A stretch of 64,000 bases of DNA from Halanaerobium polyolivorans. Lineage in GTDB: Bacteria > Bacillota > Halanaerobiia > Halanaerobiales > Halanaerobiaceae. Shown piece by piece: positions 17,924-26,980 of this stretch. The DNA is taken from the NCBI RefSeq assembly GCF_020711195.1, contig NZ_JAJFAT010000001.1, forward strand, positions 220,617 through 284,616, given 5' to 3'. Each line of letters begins with the position of its first letter. Position 1 is the stretch's first letter. The position numbers and the translations under genes are program-made. The notes beneath the pieces were generated by a model, which searched no databases, was not told the origin of the DNA, and saw only the letters and a program-made list of their open reading frames with translations.

Positions 17924-19513
17924 TTGCAAAAAATTAGATTTAATGAACTTGATGTTTCAAAAGAAATTTTAAAAGCAGTAGATGATATGGGTTTCGAAGA
18001 AACTACCCCTATTCAATCAAATGCTATTCCGGCAGTACTGGCAGGCAAAGATATTGTAGGACAGGCACAAACAGGTACAGGTAAAACAGCAGCTTTTGGT
18101 ATCCCATTATTAGAAGAGATGGATGCTGATAACAAGGATCCTCAAGCTATTATACTCTGCCCAACAAGAGAACTTGCAATCCAGGTATCTGAGGAATTAA
18201 AGAGATTAGCTAAATACAAAAAAAGAATTTATACTTTACCTGTTTATGGAGGCCAATCAATTAAAAGACAAATCAGAGCTCTAAAAAAAGGAGTTCAGAT
18301 TGTTATTGGTACCCCAGGTAGGGTTATGGATCATATCAGAAGAGGCACATTAAAATTAGAACAAATTAATTATTTTGTACTTGATGAAGCAGATGTTATG
18401 TTAGATATGGGCTTTATAGATGATATAGAAACTGTTTTAAGAGATATTCCAGATGATAGACAAACTCTCTTCTTTTCTGCTACAATTCCTAAATCTATTC
18501 GTAGATTAAGTAGAAAATATCAAAAAAATTCTCAGTTTTTGAAAGTGGCCCACGAAAAGTTAACTGTTCCTTCTATAGAGCAGTACTATTATGAATTAAG
18601 AAGACATGATAAATTAAAAGCACTTAGCAGATTACTTGATCTCAATAATCCGGAGTTAGCAATTGTATTTTGTAATACTAGAAAAATGGTTGATGAATTA
18701 AATATTAAATTACAGGCTCGGGGTTATTTATCTGATGCAATCCATGGTGGCTTAAACCAAAATCAGCGCGATCGAGTAATGGGTAAATTCAGAAATGGTA
18801 TAATTGAAATACTGGTTGCAACTGATGTAGCTGCTAGAGGAATTGATGTTGATGATATTGAAGCGGTCTTCAATTATGACCTGCCTCAAGATACTGACTA
18901 TTATGTGCATAGAATTGGTCGTACTGGTAGAGCAGGTAAAAGTGGGAAAGCTTTTAGTTTTGTAGTTGGTAAGGATATATATAAATTAAGAGATATTCAA
19001 AAATATACTAAAACTAAAATCAAAAGAGATAAAATTCCTAGTGCTGATGATATAGAAGAAGCTAAGTTCGAACTATTTAACGAAGAGCTTAGTGCTTATA
19101 TTGAATCAGAAAAACTGGAAAAATATATTGAACTGATAGAAAATATTATTGATGAAGAATACTCAGCTATAGAAATTGCAGCAGCCTTAATGAAAAAGTC
19201 ATTAAATAAAGTTGAAGATCTTGCTGAAGAAAAAGTTGTATCACCTAATTTTGGTGACACAGGTGCAGAACCAGGTATGGTTAGATTATTTATCAATATA
19301 GGTAAAAAAGATAGAATATCACCCCGACATATTGTCGGAGCGATTGCAGGCGAAACCGGTCTTCCCGGCGGCCTTATTGGAGCAATAGATATTTATGATA
19401 ATTTCACCTTTGTAGAAGTACCAAGAGAAAAAGGACATGATGTTTTAGAAATTATGAAAAATAATTATATTAAAGGCAATAAAATAAATATTGAAACTGC
19501 AAAAGCAAAATAG
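17924..19513 (+). CDS. DEAD-box RNA helicase with DbpA-type RNA-binding tail
   Basis: The 529-residue protein has the full motif set: Q motif (FEETTPIQSNAIPAVLAG), I (AQTGTGKTAAF), Ia (PTRELAIQ), II (LDEADVMLDMGF), III (SATI), IV (IVFCNTRK), V (ATDVAARGIDV) and VI (HRIGRTGRAG). A C-terminal DbpA-like domain (about residues 445-520, RLFINIGKKDRISPRHIVGA) would bind structured rRNA. This architecture fits the CshA/DeaD and DbpA/YxiN groups, which act in cold adaptation, mRNA decay or 50S assembly. GTG 17912 is too close to the AAGGAAG site. TTG 17924 is spaced well. Its leader contains an attenuator-like hairpin. Confidence 0.92.
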   Translation: MQKIRFNELDVSKEILKAVDDMGFEETTPIQSNAIPAVLAGKDIVGQAQTGTGKTAAFGIPLLEEMDADNKDPQAIILCPTRELAIQVSEELKRLAKYKKRIYTLPVYGGQSIKRQIRALKKGVQIVIGTPGRVMDHIRRGTLKLEQINYFVLDEADVMLDMGFIDDIETVLRDIPDDRQTLFFSATIPKSIRRLSRKYQKNSQFLKVAHEKLTVPSIEQYYYELRRHDKLKALSRLLDLNNPELAIVFCNTRKMVDELNIKLQARGYLSDAIHGGLNQNQRDRVMGKFRNGIIEILVATDVAARGIDVDDIEAVFNYDLPQDTDYYVHRIGRTGRAGKSGKAFSFVVGKDIYKLRDIQKYTKTKIKRDKIPSADDIEEAKFELFNEELSAYIESEKLEKYIELIENIIDEEYSAIEIAAALMKKSLNKVEDLAEEKVVSPNFGDTGAEPGMVRLFINIGKKDRISPRHIVGAIAGETGLPGGLIGAIDIYDNFTFVEVPREKGHDVLEIMKNNYIKGNKINIETAKAK

Positions 19514-19525
19514 AAAATATTTTTA

Positions 19526-19560
19526 AAGGGTCTGAGAATTTTAATTCTTAGACCCTTTTT
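19526..19560 (+). terminator. Terminator of the helicase gene
   Basis: AAGGGTCTGAGAATT pairs with AATTCTTAGACCCTT, followed by TTT. It lies 12 bases after the stop. Confidence 0.88.
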
Positions 19561-19578
19561 GGCTTTATTATTATATTT

Positions 19579-19787
19579 TTAAAGCAATTTTTTTACTAAA
19601 TCTCTTGTAATAATGCTTGTGAGAACAATTTTATAAATAAATACTTTGTTATTAAGGTATTTACAAAAATAATCATTTTTCATAGCTTTTTTATATAATT
19701 CATATTCTGGATCTTTTTTGATTCCTGGATCAACAATTCTTAGTGCTTTAACCCCATTATCTGCTAGCTTTTTTGCAAAAAATTATT
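19579..19787 (-). pseudogene. Fragment of a GH31 family glycosidase
   Basis: About 65 codons on the minus strand read KLADNGVKALRIVDPGIK, then DPEYELYKKAMKNDYFCKYL and TRDLVKKLL-stop. This resembles the GH31 alpha-glucosidase segment L-H-x-x-G-x-K-x-V-x-I-V-D-P-G-V-K, NDYFCK and FPDFTRDLVRKWW. The stop codon upstream (TAA before FFAKKL), the lost WPG-FPDF stretch and the W-to-L changes show decay. No start or ribosome site is present. The rest of the enzyme is missing, so a deletion removed most of an old alpha-glucosidase or xylosidase gene. It explains most of the 348-base gap between the helicase and the DUF815 gene. Confidence 0.6.
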
Positions 19788-19861
19788 TCTATCTATAAAT
19801 CCGTCAATATTTTTGCTATAATTATTTTAACTTAACTTAAACAAAGGAAGTGAATATATTA

Positions 19862-21127
19862 ATGAGTTATAGCAAAAATGAAATAATTGAATCTATCTCC
19901 TCTTTGGAGCAGCTGATACTTTATAGAGATTTTACTAAAAATGATCTCTTAGCAAAAATTAAAACTCAACTATTAGTCCAAGGCTCTGAAGATAAGTTTA
20001 GTTTCAGTCAGATTATAAATGAGTTGGTAGAATTTAATGAAAAGCTGGGTCTTAAAGGTGATATTTTTAAAAATTATTTAAAAGGTATTTTTATTAATGA
20101 TCAAAATAGCTTTTCTTTAACAGCTGAAAAAAATACTATTGCAAAAAATTCTAGTCTTTATCAGCTTGCTTATAATGACATTGAAGTAATTAGGCAAGTT
20201 CTTAAAATTAATTTTTCTGATTTAATTAAAGCTTTTAATTTAAAAAATTACTCTTTTTTAGCTTCTTATCAAGCTCAGACAATAAATAATAAGAATCTTA
20301 AAATGTATAACTATATATTTGATAATCAATCTAAGCTTGAAGATTGCCTAAAAAATATTAATAATTTCTATCAAAAGTTTGGGACTGCATTATTAAATCA
20401 AAGCTCTGCTTTTTACTGGAAGAATTCTGCATTAAAGCTTGTTAAAAATCCTGATAAAATTAGATTTGAACAAATTATTGCTTATCAGAAGCAACAAGAT
20501 AAATTGATTAATAATACAAAGAGTTTTCTCAATGACAAAAAAGCCCATAATGTCTTATTATATGGTGATAGTGGTACCGGTAAATCCTCTTCTGTTAAAG
20601 CACTTTTAAATGAATTTCAAGATCAGGGGTTAAGATTAATTGAAATCAATTCTTCACAAATTAAAGAACTATCAGAAATAATGGAATATTTAAGTCAAAG
20701 AGGTTTATATTTTATTATTTTCATGGATGATCTTTCATTTGAAGAATTTGAAACCGATTATAAAGATCTAAAGGCAATTATGGAGGGAGGAATTGAGTCT
20801 AAACCAGATAATGTACTCTTTTATGCAACCAGTAATCGCCGCCATTTAGTTAGAGAAAAGTGGCAGGATAGAAAATCTGAAGTTCATAAAAATGACATCT
20901 TAAATGAAAAATTATCACTTGCTGAAAGATTTGGCCTCACACTTATGTATAATAATCCTGATCAAGAAAAATATTTAAAAATAGTTAGAGAGATTGCTGC
21001 TCAAGAAGATATAGATATTGAGGCTTCTCTACTTGAAGATAAAGCTTTAAAATGGAGTAAATGGCATAATGGTAGATCAGGTAGAACTGCCCGACAATTT
21101 ATTGATCAACTTCTAAAATTAAAATAA
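19862..21127 (+). CDS. DUF815-type AAA+ ATPase
   Basis: The 421-residue protein has an all-helical N-terminal half of about 200 residues. A C-terminal P-loop domain follows, with Walker A LLYGDSGTGKSSSVKALL near residue 235, Walker B YFIIFMDDLSFEEFE and an arginine-rich ATSNRRHLVREKW stretch. It ends with GRSGRTARQFIDQLL. This is the DUF815 (PF05673) architecture. The cellular role of the family is not established. ATG 19862 is preferred because GTG 19850 abuts the AAAGGAAG site. A strong terminator follows. It seems to be a single-gene unit. Confidence 0.85.
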   Translation: MSYSKNEIIESISSLEQLILYRDFTKNDLLAKIKTQLLVQGSEDKFSFSQIINELVEFNEKLGLKGDIFKNYLKGIFINDQNSFSLTAEKNTIAKNSSLYQLAYNDIEVIRQVLKINFSDLIKAFNLKNYSFLASYQAQTINNKNLKMYNYIFDNQSKLEDCLKNINNFYQKFGTALLNQSSAFYWKNSALKLVKNPDKIRFEQIIAYQKQQDKLINNTKSFLNDKKAHNVLLYGDSGTGKSSSVKALLNEFQDQGLRLIEINSSQIKELSEIMEYLSQRGLYFIIFMDDLSFEEFETDYKDLKAIMEGGIESKPDNVLFYATSNRRHLVREKWQDRKSEVHKNDILNEKLSLAERFGLTLMYNNPDQEKYLKIVREIAAQEDIDIEASLLEDKALKWSKWHNGRSGRTARQFIDQLLKLK

Positions 21128-21138
21128 TTTTAACTATT

Positions 21139-21175
21139 AAAACCAGCAGAGTCATAATTGACTTTGCTGGTTTTT
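21139..21175. terminator. Bidirectional terminator between DUF815 gene and prs
   Basis: AAACCAGCAGAGTCA pairs with TGACTTTGCTGGTTT around TAAT, with an A run before and a T run after. It can serve both convergent genes. Confidence 0.9.
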
Positions 21176-21202
21176 GAAATCTAGAGTATATTTACTTAAA
21201 AC

Positions 21203-22348
21203 TTATAAAATTCCTTTGATTTTATCTGTAGCATCAAGCAGTGGACTTACCGAATCATCATAATTAACAGTATCAATCAAATGAGCAATTAGTCTTGACA
21301 TATCTACCTCTTCAAACCAATCTGCATCTTTAAATTCTTGAGGTATATAGGTTAAATTAGTTGAAAATAATTTTTGGATATAGCCCTTTTCATAATACTC
21401 ATTCATTTTTTCAATACCATTTGTGAAAAAGGTAAAAGAAACTGCTACATAGATGTTTCTGGCATTTTTCTTTTTTAATTCTTTTGAAATATCAAAAACA
21501 GAACCTCCGGAAGCAATCATATCATCAACTATTAAAACATCTTTTCCCTCAACTTCTGCTCCCATATATTCATGCTGTATAATAGGATTTTGTCCATTAA
21601 CAATTGTTTTGTAGTCTCTTCTTTTATAAAATAAACCAACATCTGAACCCAGAACTCCTGCATAATAAATTGCTCTATTCATAGCCCCGGTATCTGGAGA
21701 AATGACCATTAATTTGTCTTGATCCAGGTCAAGGTCCTTTTCTACTCTTTTAAGAGCTTTAATAATTTGGTAAGTAGAATGTAAGCTTTCAAAACCTGTT
21801 TGTGGAATTGCATTTTGTACCTTTGGTTCATGAGCATCAAAAGTAAATATATTTTCAACCCCGAGGTTTTCTAGCTCCTGCAGCGCCATTGCACAATCAA
21901 GTGATTCCCGGCTGTTTCTTTTATCCTGTCTGCTTTCATATAAAAGAGGCATTATCACATGAATCCTTCTTGCTTTACCTGCTATAGCTGAAATTAATCT
22001 TTTTATATCCTGAAAATGATCATCAGGACTCATCCGATTTTCCTGGCCAAACATATTATAGCTTACACTATAATTACCAATATCAGCTATGATAAAAATA
22101 TCTTTACCACGAATAGTTTCCTTTAAATGTCCTTTTGCTTCTCCATTAGAAAATCTTACAATCTCACTCTCAATAATATAAGAATCCTGTAATTTTTCAA
22201 CATGATATTCTTCTGGACATTCAGCTAACATCTCTTTTCTTTTTTGCACAAGGTATTTATCGATTTTCTGCCCTAAATCTTCACAACTTTTGTGTACAAT
22301 AATCCCTAATTGCCCAAATGGTATTTTTTTGAAATTATCTTCTTCCAC
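21203..22348 (-). CDS. prs: Ribose-phosphate pyrophosphokinase (PRPP synthetase)
   Basis: The 381-residue protein has the PRPP-binding loop DVLIVDDMIASGGSVFDI near residue 280. It also has the ATP/ribose-phosphate region RIHVIMPLLYESRQDKR and IFTFDAHEPKVQN, the equivalent of the usual D-L-H motif. It makes PRPP from ribose 5-phosphate and ATP for nucleotide, His and Trp synthesis. It is longer and more divergent than the 315-residue classic Prs. N-terminal and C-terminal extensions are present, as in a second clostridial form. ATG 22366 overlaps its own AGGTGG. GTG 22348 has correct spacing and is chosen. Confidence 0.87.
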   Translation of the reverse strand: MEEDNFKKIPFGQLGIIVHKSCEDLGQKIDKYLVQKRKEMLAECPEEYHVEKLQDSYIIESEIVRFSNGEAKGHLKETIRGKDIFIIADIGNYSVSYNMFGQENRMSPDDHFQDIKRLISAIAGKARRIHVIMPLLYESRQDKRNSRESLDCAMALQELENLGVENIFTFDAHEPKVQNAIPQTGFESLHSTYQIIKALKRVEKDLDLDQDKLMVISPDTGAMNRAIYYAGVLGSDVGLFYKRRDYKTIVNGQNPIIQHEYMGAEVEGKDVLIVDDMIASGGSVFDISKELKKKNARNIYVAVSFTFFTNGIEKMNEYYEKGYIQKLFSTNLTYIPQEFKDADWFEEVDMSRLIAHLIDTVNYDDSVSPLLDATDKIKGIL

Positions 22349-22494
22349 TTTGTTAATCCACCTCATTTAAAAATTATAATATTTCTTTGTTGAATTAGAA
22401 TGTGATTAATAGCTTCATATACAACTAATATTGTATATCATTATTGATAACTATTGCAAGTTAAATTTTAAAAAAGCAAATCTAAGTTCTAGTT

Positions 22495-22635
22495 TAGAAA
22501 AAAATGCATCAAAATACCAGCTGTACTACCTATTAATATTGCTGCAAGAATTCCTTTGGCAAGATTTAAATCAAAATAATTTATAACTGCTGCTGACAAT
22601 GCACCGATAAAAGCGTAAAAAATTAATCTACGCAA
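22495..22635 (-). CDS. 46-residue membrane protein of unknown function
   Basis: A short frame from TTG 22635 is preceded at eight bases by GGGGAGG. It encodes LRRLIFYAFIGALSAAVINY, then a polar turn (FDLNLAKG), then ILAAILIGSTAGILMHFF. This is two glycine/alanine-rich transmembrane helices with a basic N-terminus. It is not part of a neighbouring gene. It lies in the 450-base gap between prs and the polymerase, and the rest of that gap shows only the possible promoter of the polymerase. I do not recognise a family. The strong ribosome site and clean two-helix design support a real gene. Confidence 0.5.
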
Positions 22636-22714
22636 TAAAAATTACCTCCCCTTTATTAAAAAATTCTTAAATTAAGTATATCAATTTTTATGTAAATTTA
22701 AAAGCTAAATTAAA

Positions 22715-22728
22715 CAAACTTATGTTTG
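22715..22728. promoter_or_regulatory. LexA/DinR-like palindrome before the Y-family polymerase
   Basis: CAAACTTATGTTTG is a perfect inverted repeat resembling the Gram-positive SOS box CGAACNNNNGTTCG, with G-to-A changes in both arms. A possible promoter (TTTGCA, 18 bases, TAAAAT) overlaps its right half. SOS control of the polymerase is inferred. Confidence 0.35.
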
Positions 22729-22795
22729 CATAATAAGAAGTTTTTTGTTAAAATAATATAAAACACTTGTTCGTATTAATAAAAAGGGGGTCAAA

Positions 22796-24052
22796 ATGAA
22801 AATCGATTATAAAAATGCTCCAAATGACAATATATTATGTGTTGATATGAAGGCTTTTTATGCAAGTATAGAATTAATTAAAAGAAATTTAAATCCTTTA
22901 GAAGCCCATCTCGCAGTTGTTGGGGATAAAAAACGCAAAGGTTCTGTAGTTTTAGCTACCTCTACAGCTTTAAAAGAAAAATATGGCATTCATACCGGAA
23001 GCAGACTTTTTGAAATCCCTCAACATGATGAAATTATAATTGCTGAAGCTAATATGCAGTTATATCTTGATATTTCAATGGAAATAACTAAACTTTTTAA
23101 TTCATTTGTACCGTTGAATTCTATTCATATTTATTCTATAGATGAAGCCTGGCTAAATTTAAATGGTACTGAAAAAAAGTATGGTGGCAGTTTAACTACT
23201 GCTAAAAAAATTAAACAAAAAATTTGGGATAAATTTTCTCTGCTCTGCAGCATGGCAGTTGCTCCCAATATGTTTTTAGCCAAAGTCGCTATGGATATTG
23301 AAGGTAAAAAAGTTGGCTTATGTAAGTGGGACTATTCTGATGTAAAGACTAAACTCTGGCCTATTAAATTGTCAAAATGCTGGGGAATCGGGAAAAAAAC
23401 AGAAAAAAAACTAAATTCAATTGGAATCTTTAAAGTTGGAGAGCTAGCTAAATTACCTCTAAGTTATTTAGAGAATAAATTTGGTATAATAGGTAATCAA
23501 TTATATTATCATGCTTGGGGAATTGATTATTCTAAACTGGAAGGTCATTATCAAGATAACAGACATAATATTGGAAGAGGGATTACTCTACTCAGAGATT
23601 ATAATGATCTTGAAGAAATTAAAACCGTTATTTTTAATCTGGCTGAAGAAGTTGCTAAAAGAGCCAGACATAATAATCTAAGAGCTAAAACTATTAAATT
23701 AAGTCTTTCTTTCTCCTATCAAGAAAGCGAAAAAGGATTTAGCAGACAAACGACAATTAAAAAAGCTACTAATTTAAGCCAGGATATTTTTGCCGCTGCT
23801 ATTTTTCTTCTCCAAAAATATTATCGGGGAGAAACGCTAAGAAAAGTTACTTTATCACTTGGTAATTTTTCAAATAATAGTTATAGACAATTAAAACTCT
23901 TTGGAAGTGATGAGAAAAAAATAAAAATTAATCAAATTAGAGATCAACTAGAAAAACAATTAGGCCATGATGCTTTATTTTATGCACGGAATATTCAAAA
24001 AGGAAGTGTAAAAAATAAAATAGACAATACCATAGGCGGCCATAAAAAGTAG
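22796..24052 (+). CDS. Y-family (UmuC-type) translesion DNA polymerase
   Basis: The 418-residue enzyme has motif I LCVDMKAFYASIELIKR with metal-binding Asp and the steric-gate region. IYSIDEAWLNL carries the second catalytic Asp-Glu pair. A helix-hairpin-helix-like segment (KCWGIGKKTEKKLNSIGI) and a little-finger domain complete it. The N-A-T-S pattern (VVLATSTALKEKYGIHTGS) suits the UmuC/UvrX group of Firmicutes more than DinB. It copies past DNA lesions with low fidelity. AAGGGGGTC precedes the ATG. A clamp-binding-like tail (RQLKLFG) is seen near residue 365. Confidence 0.92.
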   Translation: MKIDYKNAPNDNILCVDMKAFYASIELIKRNLNPLEAHLAVVGDKKRKGSVVLATSTALKEKYGIHTGSRLFEIPQHDEIIIAEANMQLYLDISMEITKLFNSFVPLNSIHIYSIDEAWLNLNGTEKKYGGSLTTAKKIKQKIWDKFSLLCSMAVAPNMFLAKVAMDIEGKKVGLCKWDYSDVKTKLWPIKLSKCWGIGKKTEKKLNSIGIFKVGELAKLPLSYLENKFGIIGNQLYYHAWGIDYSKLEGHYQDNRHNIGRGITLLRDYNDLEEIKTVIFNLAEEVAKRARHNNLRAKTIKLSLSFSYQESEKGFSRQTTIKKATNLSQDIFAAAIFLLQKYYRGETLRKVTLSLGNFSNNSYRQLKLFGSDEKKIKINQIRDQLEKQLGHDALFYARNIQKGSVKNKIDNTIGGHKK

Positions 24053-24058
24053 CCGCCT
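24034..24058. terminator. GC-rich hairpin at the convergent gene ends
   Basis: AGGCGGC (24034-24040) pairs with GCCGCCT (24052-24058), overlapping the polymerase stop. There is no strong T run, so terminator function is only likely. Confidence 0.45.
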
Positions 24059-24071
24059 CAATAATCTCTAT

Positions 24072-26978
24072 TTAGTTAAAAGGTGTTTCTCTAAGGTGTT
24101 TCTCTAAAGAATCTGCATTTGTCAGCTCAAAACTACCATTTTCTAATTTCCAATACTGAGCAGATTGAGAAATATTTTTTAGACATTTTATTAAATGTGG
24201 ATGACAGCTTAAAAGAAAAACTTGATGAGTTTTAGCAAGCTTAGAAATTACTTTAACAGTATTAAATAAATGGCTGTGATCGAAATTAACTAATGAATCA
24301 TCTAAAACAACTGGTAAATGAGGCTTGATCTCATTTATTCTACTCAAGCGTACTGCTAAAAAGAGCTGTTCCATTGTTCCTCTGCTTAAATAATCAACAC
24401 TATTAAAACTTTTTCCATCTGCTAATACAGTTTTGAATTCTGTATCTTTAATATCACCTGAAGTTTGAATAGACTTATATTCATCTGAAGTTATTTCTGC
24501 CAAAATATCAGCTGCAGGCTTTAAGAGCTCAGCTTCAGCTCTAGTGATAAATCTCTCTCTCAACTTATTTAAAATAAAATAAACACTTTTATTTACTGCA
24601 TATCTTTCGGCAAGATTTCTCAAATCACTTCTAGCATCATTAATTTTTTGATGAGCTTTTTGAACATCCTTTGAAGATGCTAATTTTTCAATTTCATTTT
24701 TTAAGCTATTGACCTTTTCTTGCAATAATTTTTTTTCTTTTTTCTTTTCAGCCAACTCTTTAGTACTCTCATTATATGCTTTTTCTACAGCTTGAAGCGA
24801 AGAAAAACCCTGAAAAAGTTTTTTGAATGACTGCAATGTTCCTATTTCATTATCTATTCCTTCTTCTTGCCTAAAATAATGAAAAAGATAACTGCGAATT
24901 CTATCTGAAGAGTTGAAACTAGCACTAAGCTTTTCTTTTTTATTTGCATATTCTGCTTCAATTTTTTTAAATTCTAAAAATGCTTCTACTTTATCAAGAT
25001 AGTTATTTAAAGCAGATAAAAGATTATTATCAAATTTAATTTCTTCTTTATTTAAGAAATTCTGGATTTCAGTTTCAAGACTATGATATTTTTCTGCAAC
25101 AAGATTAAAGTTATTAACTATTTCCAAATAATCTGCGATATTTTCAAACTCAATCAAAATTTCTTGATATTTACTAAGTAATCTATTCTCATCTAATTCT
25201 AGTCTTTGATTATCAGTATATTGATAAACTTCATCAATTATTACAAATATTTTATTAAAGAAAAGCTCTAATTCTTCTCTTTTTTTCCTCAGTTTTTCTT
25301 GATCTTTATTTAATAAATTTAATCTACTTTTTTTATCTTGAATCATCCGATAATAATCACTTATAATATCAAAGTTATGGCTATCTTTGATGCCTAGTTC
25401 AAAGCGATAACTGTTTAATTCCTGCTCATAAGCCTCTAATTTCTGTTTAAGTTCTTCTAACTTCAAATTAGTTTTCTTGATTTTTTTCTCATTTGCTTTA
25501 ATTTTAGACTCTATTTCTTTTCTTTCATTTTCTTTCTCTAAAAGCGGTTTATATTGGGTAGAAAAATAAATATAGCTTAAAAATAAAGTAGCAAGCAAAG
25601 TAATTAAAGCTGCACTTAAATTATAGAAAGTAAGAAAAATAGAAAGCAGAAAAGATAGAAAGCCGAAAAGATAAGTTTTTCTAAGAGTAGAATTTAGATT
25701 ATAATTCTGGTATTCTTTCATTTCTGCTTGAAAAATCTCAAGTTTTTCTTTTAACTCTTCTTTTTCTTTTGTTATGGTATTAAGCTCCTGTTTTGTGTTT
25801 TTAAAAGTTTCTATTTTGCTGCTCAAATCTTTTTGTTTGATCTTATCAATCTCTATATTTTTAATTTCTTGAAGTGGTTGTTTCCAATCAGAATTAATCT
25901 CTTTTAATTCAGTTTCTAGAATATTTCTTTTTTCATTTAATTCACTTTTTGTTTCTAAATAATTTTTTGTTTTTTCTTCAATTACTTCTTTTTTTGAATT
26001 AGATCTATTTATTTGTCCAGATTTTTCTATAATAATCTCTAAAAATTCATTCCTGGATCCTGGATTAGTTAATGAGTTGAGCTTGTTTTTTTCTCTTTGA
26101 TAATTAGCTTTTAAATCTTTATAACTTTCTTTTAAAGAAAGTGCCTGCTCATAATTTTCTCTGCTGCATTTTTTTGCATGGCAATCTTTTAGAGAAAACT
26201 GATCTAATTTAAATTTAAGTTCTTCAATTTCTTTATATTTTTGATAATTATTTTTTAAAAGATCAAACAAAAATTCTTTTTTCCTTAAGTTTTCACTTTC
26301 TGCCTCAATTGTTTCCAGCTGCTTTTCTTTTTCGGCAAGTTCTTTTCTTTTTGCTATAAATTCATCTAACTGTTTTAAAGCTTTATCTTTATCTTTTTCT
26401 GCATCTTTAATCTGCTTATAATAGCTTTTAAATTGGCTGACATTGCTGCTGCCCAGTTTGCCTCCAATTTTTACAGAGTCTCTAAAATAAGCATCTGCTA
26501 TTTCTGGAACCTTGATTAATTCAGAAAGACCTGCTCCAAGCAGTAAAGAAAAAATCTTTTTTTCTTCTTTGTTATTATTAGCTACTTTAGATAAATTCTG
26601 TAGTTCATCTAAACTTATAGTAAATAGTTGTTGGTATGTTAACCTATCAAGATTGTTAAATAGCTGAGCAGCATCTACAGCAGGATCATTATCTGTATTA
26701 TTGCTTGAATTAAGCTTTGCTTTGGCAAAACCTTCTAAAATCAAAGTATAGTTTTTCTTATCTTTTTTTATTTCTGTTTCTATATAATATTGTTCTCGTG
26801 CAGGAGGTATAGAGCCACCTTGGGGTAATCCATAAGGAAGGTTTTTAATTATATTTAAAAAACTGCTTTTACCAGAACGATTATATCCACCTATAACAAC
26901 CAGCCCATCTGCTAAATCTTCTAAATACTGATTATTAAAAATACCAAAATCTCTAATATAAATATTTTTAAGTTTCAA
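24072..26978 (-). CDS. YhaN/SbcC-like ATPase with membrane hairpin in the coiled coil
   Basis: This 968-residue SMC-like protein starts with an N-terminal Walker A (VVIGGYNRSGKSSFLNII, residues 28-45). Long coiled coils run to about 430, two hydrophobic helices span about 435-474, and further coiled coil follows. The C-terminal ABC signature is DYLSRGTMEQLFLAVRLSR and Walker B is HLPVVLDDSLVNFD. It pairs with the Mre11/SbcD-like nuclease encoded two bases upstream, so it is likely a DNA-end processing complex. Where SbcC/Rad50 has a zinc hook, this protein has a transmembrane hairpin, as in YhaN-type proteins. CHAKKC at 266-271 is not at the apex. TTG start, with GGTGGAG seven bases before it. 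Confidence 0.85.
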   Translation of the reverse strand: MKLKNIYIRDFGIFNNQYLEDLADGLVVIGGYNRSGKSSFLNIIKNLPYGLPQGGSIPPAREQYYIETEIKKDKKNYTLILEGFAKAKLNSSNNTDNDPAVDAAQLFNNLDRLTYQQLFTISLDELQNLSKVANNNKEEKKIFSLLLGAGLSELIKVPEIADAYFRDSVKIGGKLGSSNVSQFKSYYKQIKDAEKDKDKALKQLDEFIAKRKELAEKEKQLETIEAESENLRKKEFLFDLLKNNYQKYKEIEELKFKLDQFSLKDCHAKKCSRENYEQALSLKESYKDLKANYQREKNKLNSLTNPGSRNEFLEIIIEKSGQINRSNSKKEVIEEKTKNYLETKSELNEKRNILETELKEINSDWKQPLQEIKNIEIDKIKQKDLSSKIETFKNTKQELNTITKEKEELKEKLEIFQAEMKEYQNYNLNSTLRKTYLFGFLSFLLSIFLTFYNLSAALITLLATLFLSYIYFSTQYKPLLEKENERKEIESKIKANEKKIKKTNLKLEELKQKLEAYEQELNSYRFELGIKDSHNFDIISDYYRMIQDKKSRLNLLNKDQEKLRKKREELELFFNKIFVIIDEVYQYTDNQRLELDENRLLSKYQEILIEFENIADYLEIVNNFNLVAEKYHSLETEIQNFLNKEEIKFDNNLLSALNNYLDKVEAFLEFKKIEAEYANKKEKLSASFNSSDRIRSYLFHYFRQEEGIDNEIGTLQSFKKLFQGFSSLQAVEKAYNESTKELAEKKKEKKLLQEKVNSLKNEIEKLASSKDVQKAHQKINDARSDLRNLAERYAVNKSVYFILNKLRERFITRAEAELLKPAADILAEITSDEYKSIQTSGDIKDTEFKTVLADGKSFNSVDYLSRGTMEQLFLAVRLSRINEIKPHLPVVLDDSLVNFDHSHLFNTVKVISKLAKTHQVFLLSCHPHLIKCLKNISQSAQYWKLENGSFELTNADSLEKHLRETPFN

Positions 26979-26980
26979 TA

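Noticed and set aside
24072..26978. CHAKKC as a Rad50-type zinc hook
   Set aside because: It is C-x4-C and lies before, not at, the apex of the coiled coil. The apex region is hydrophobic instead.
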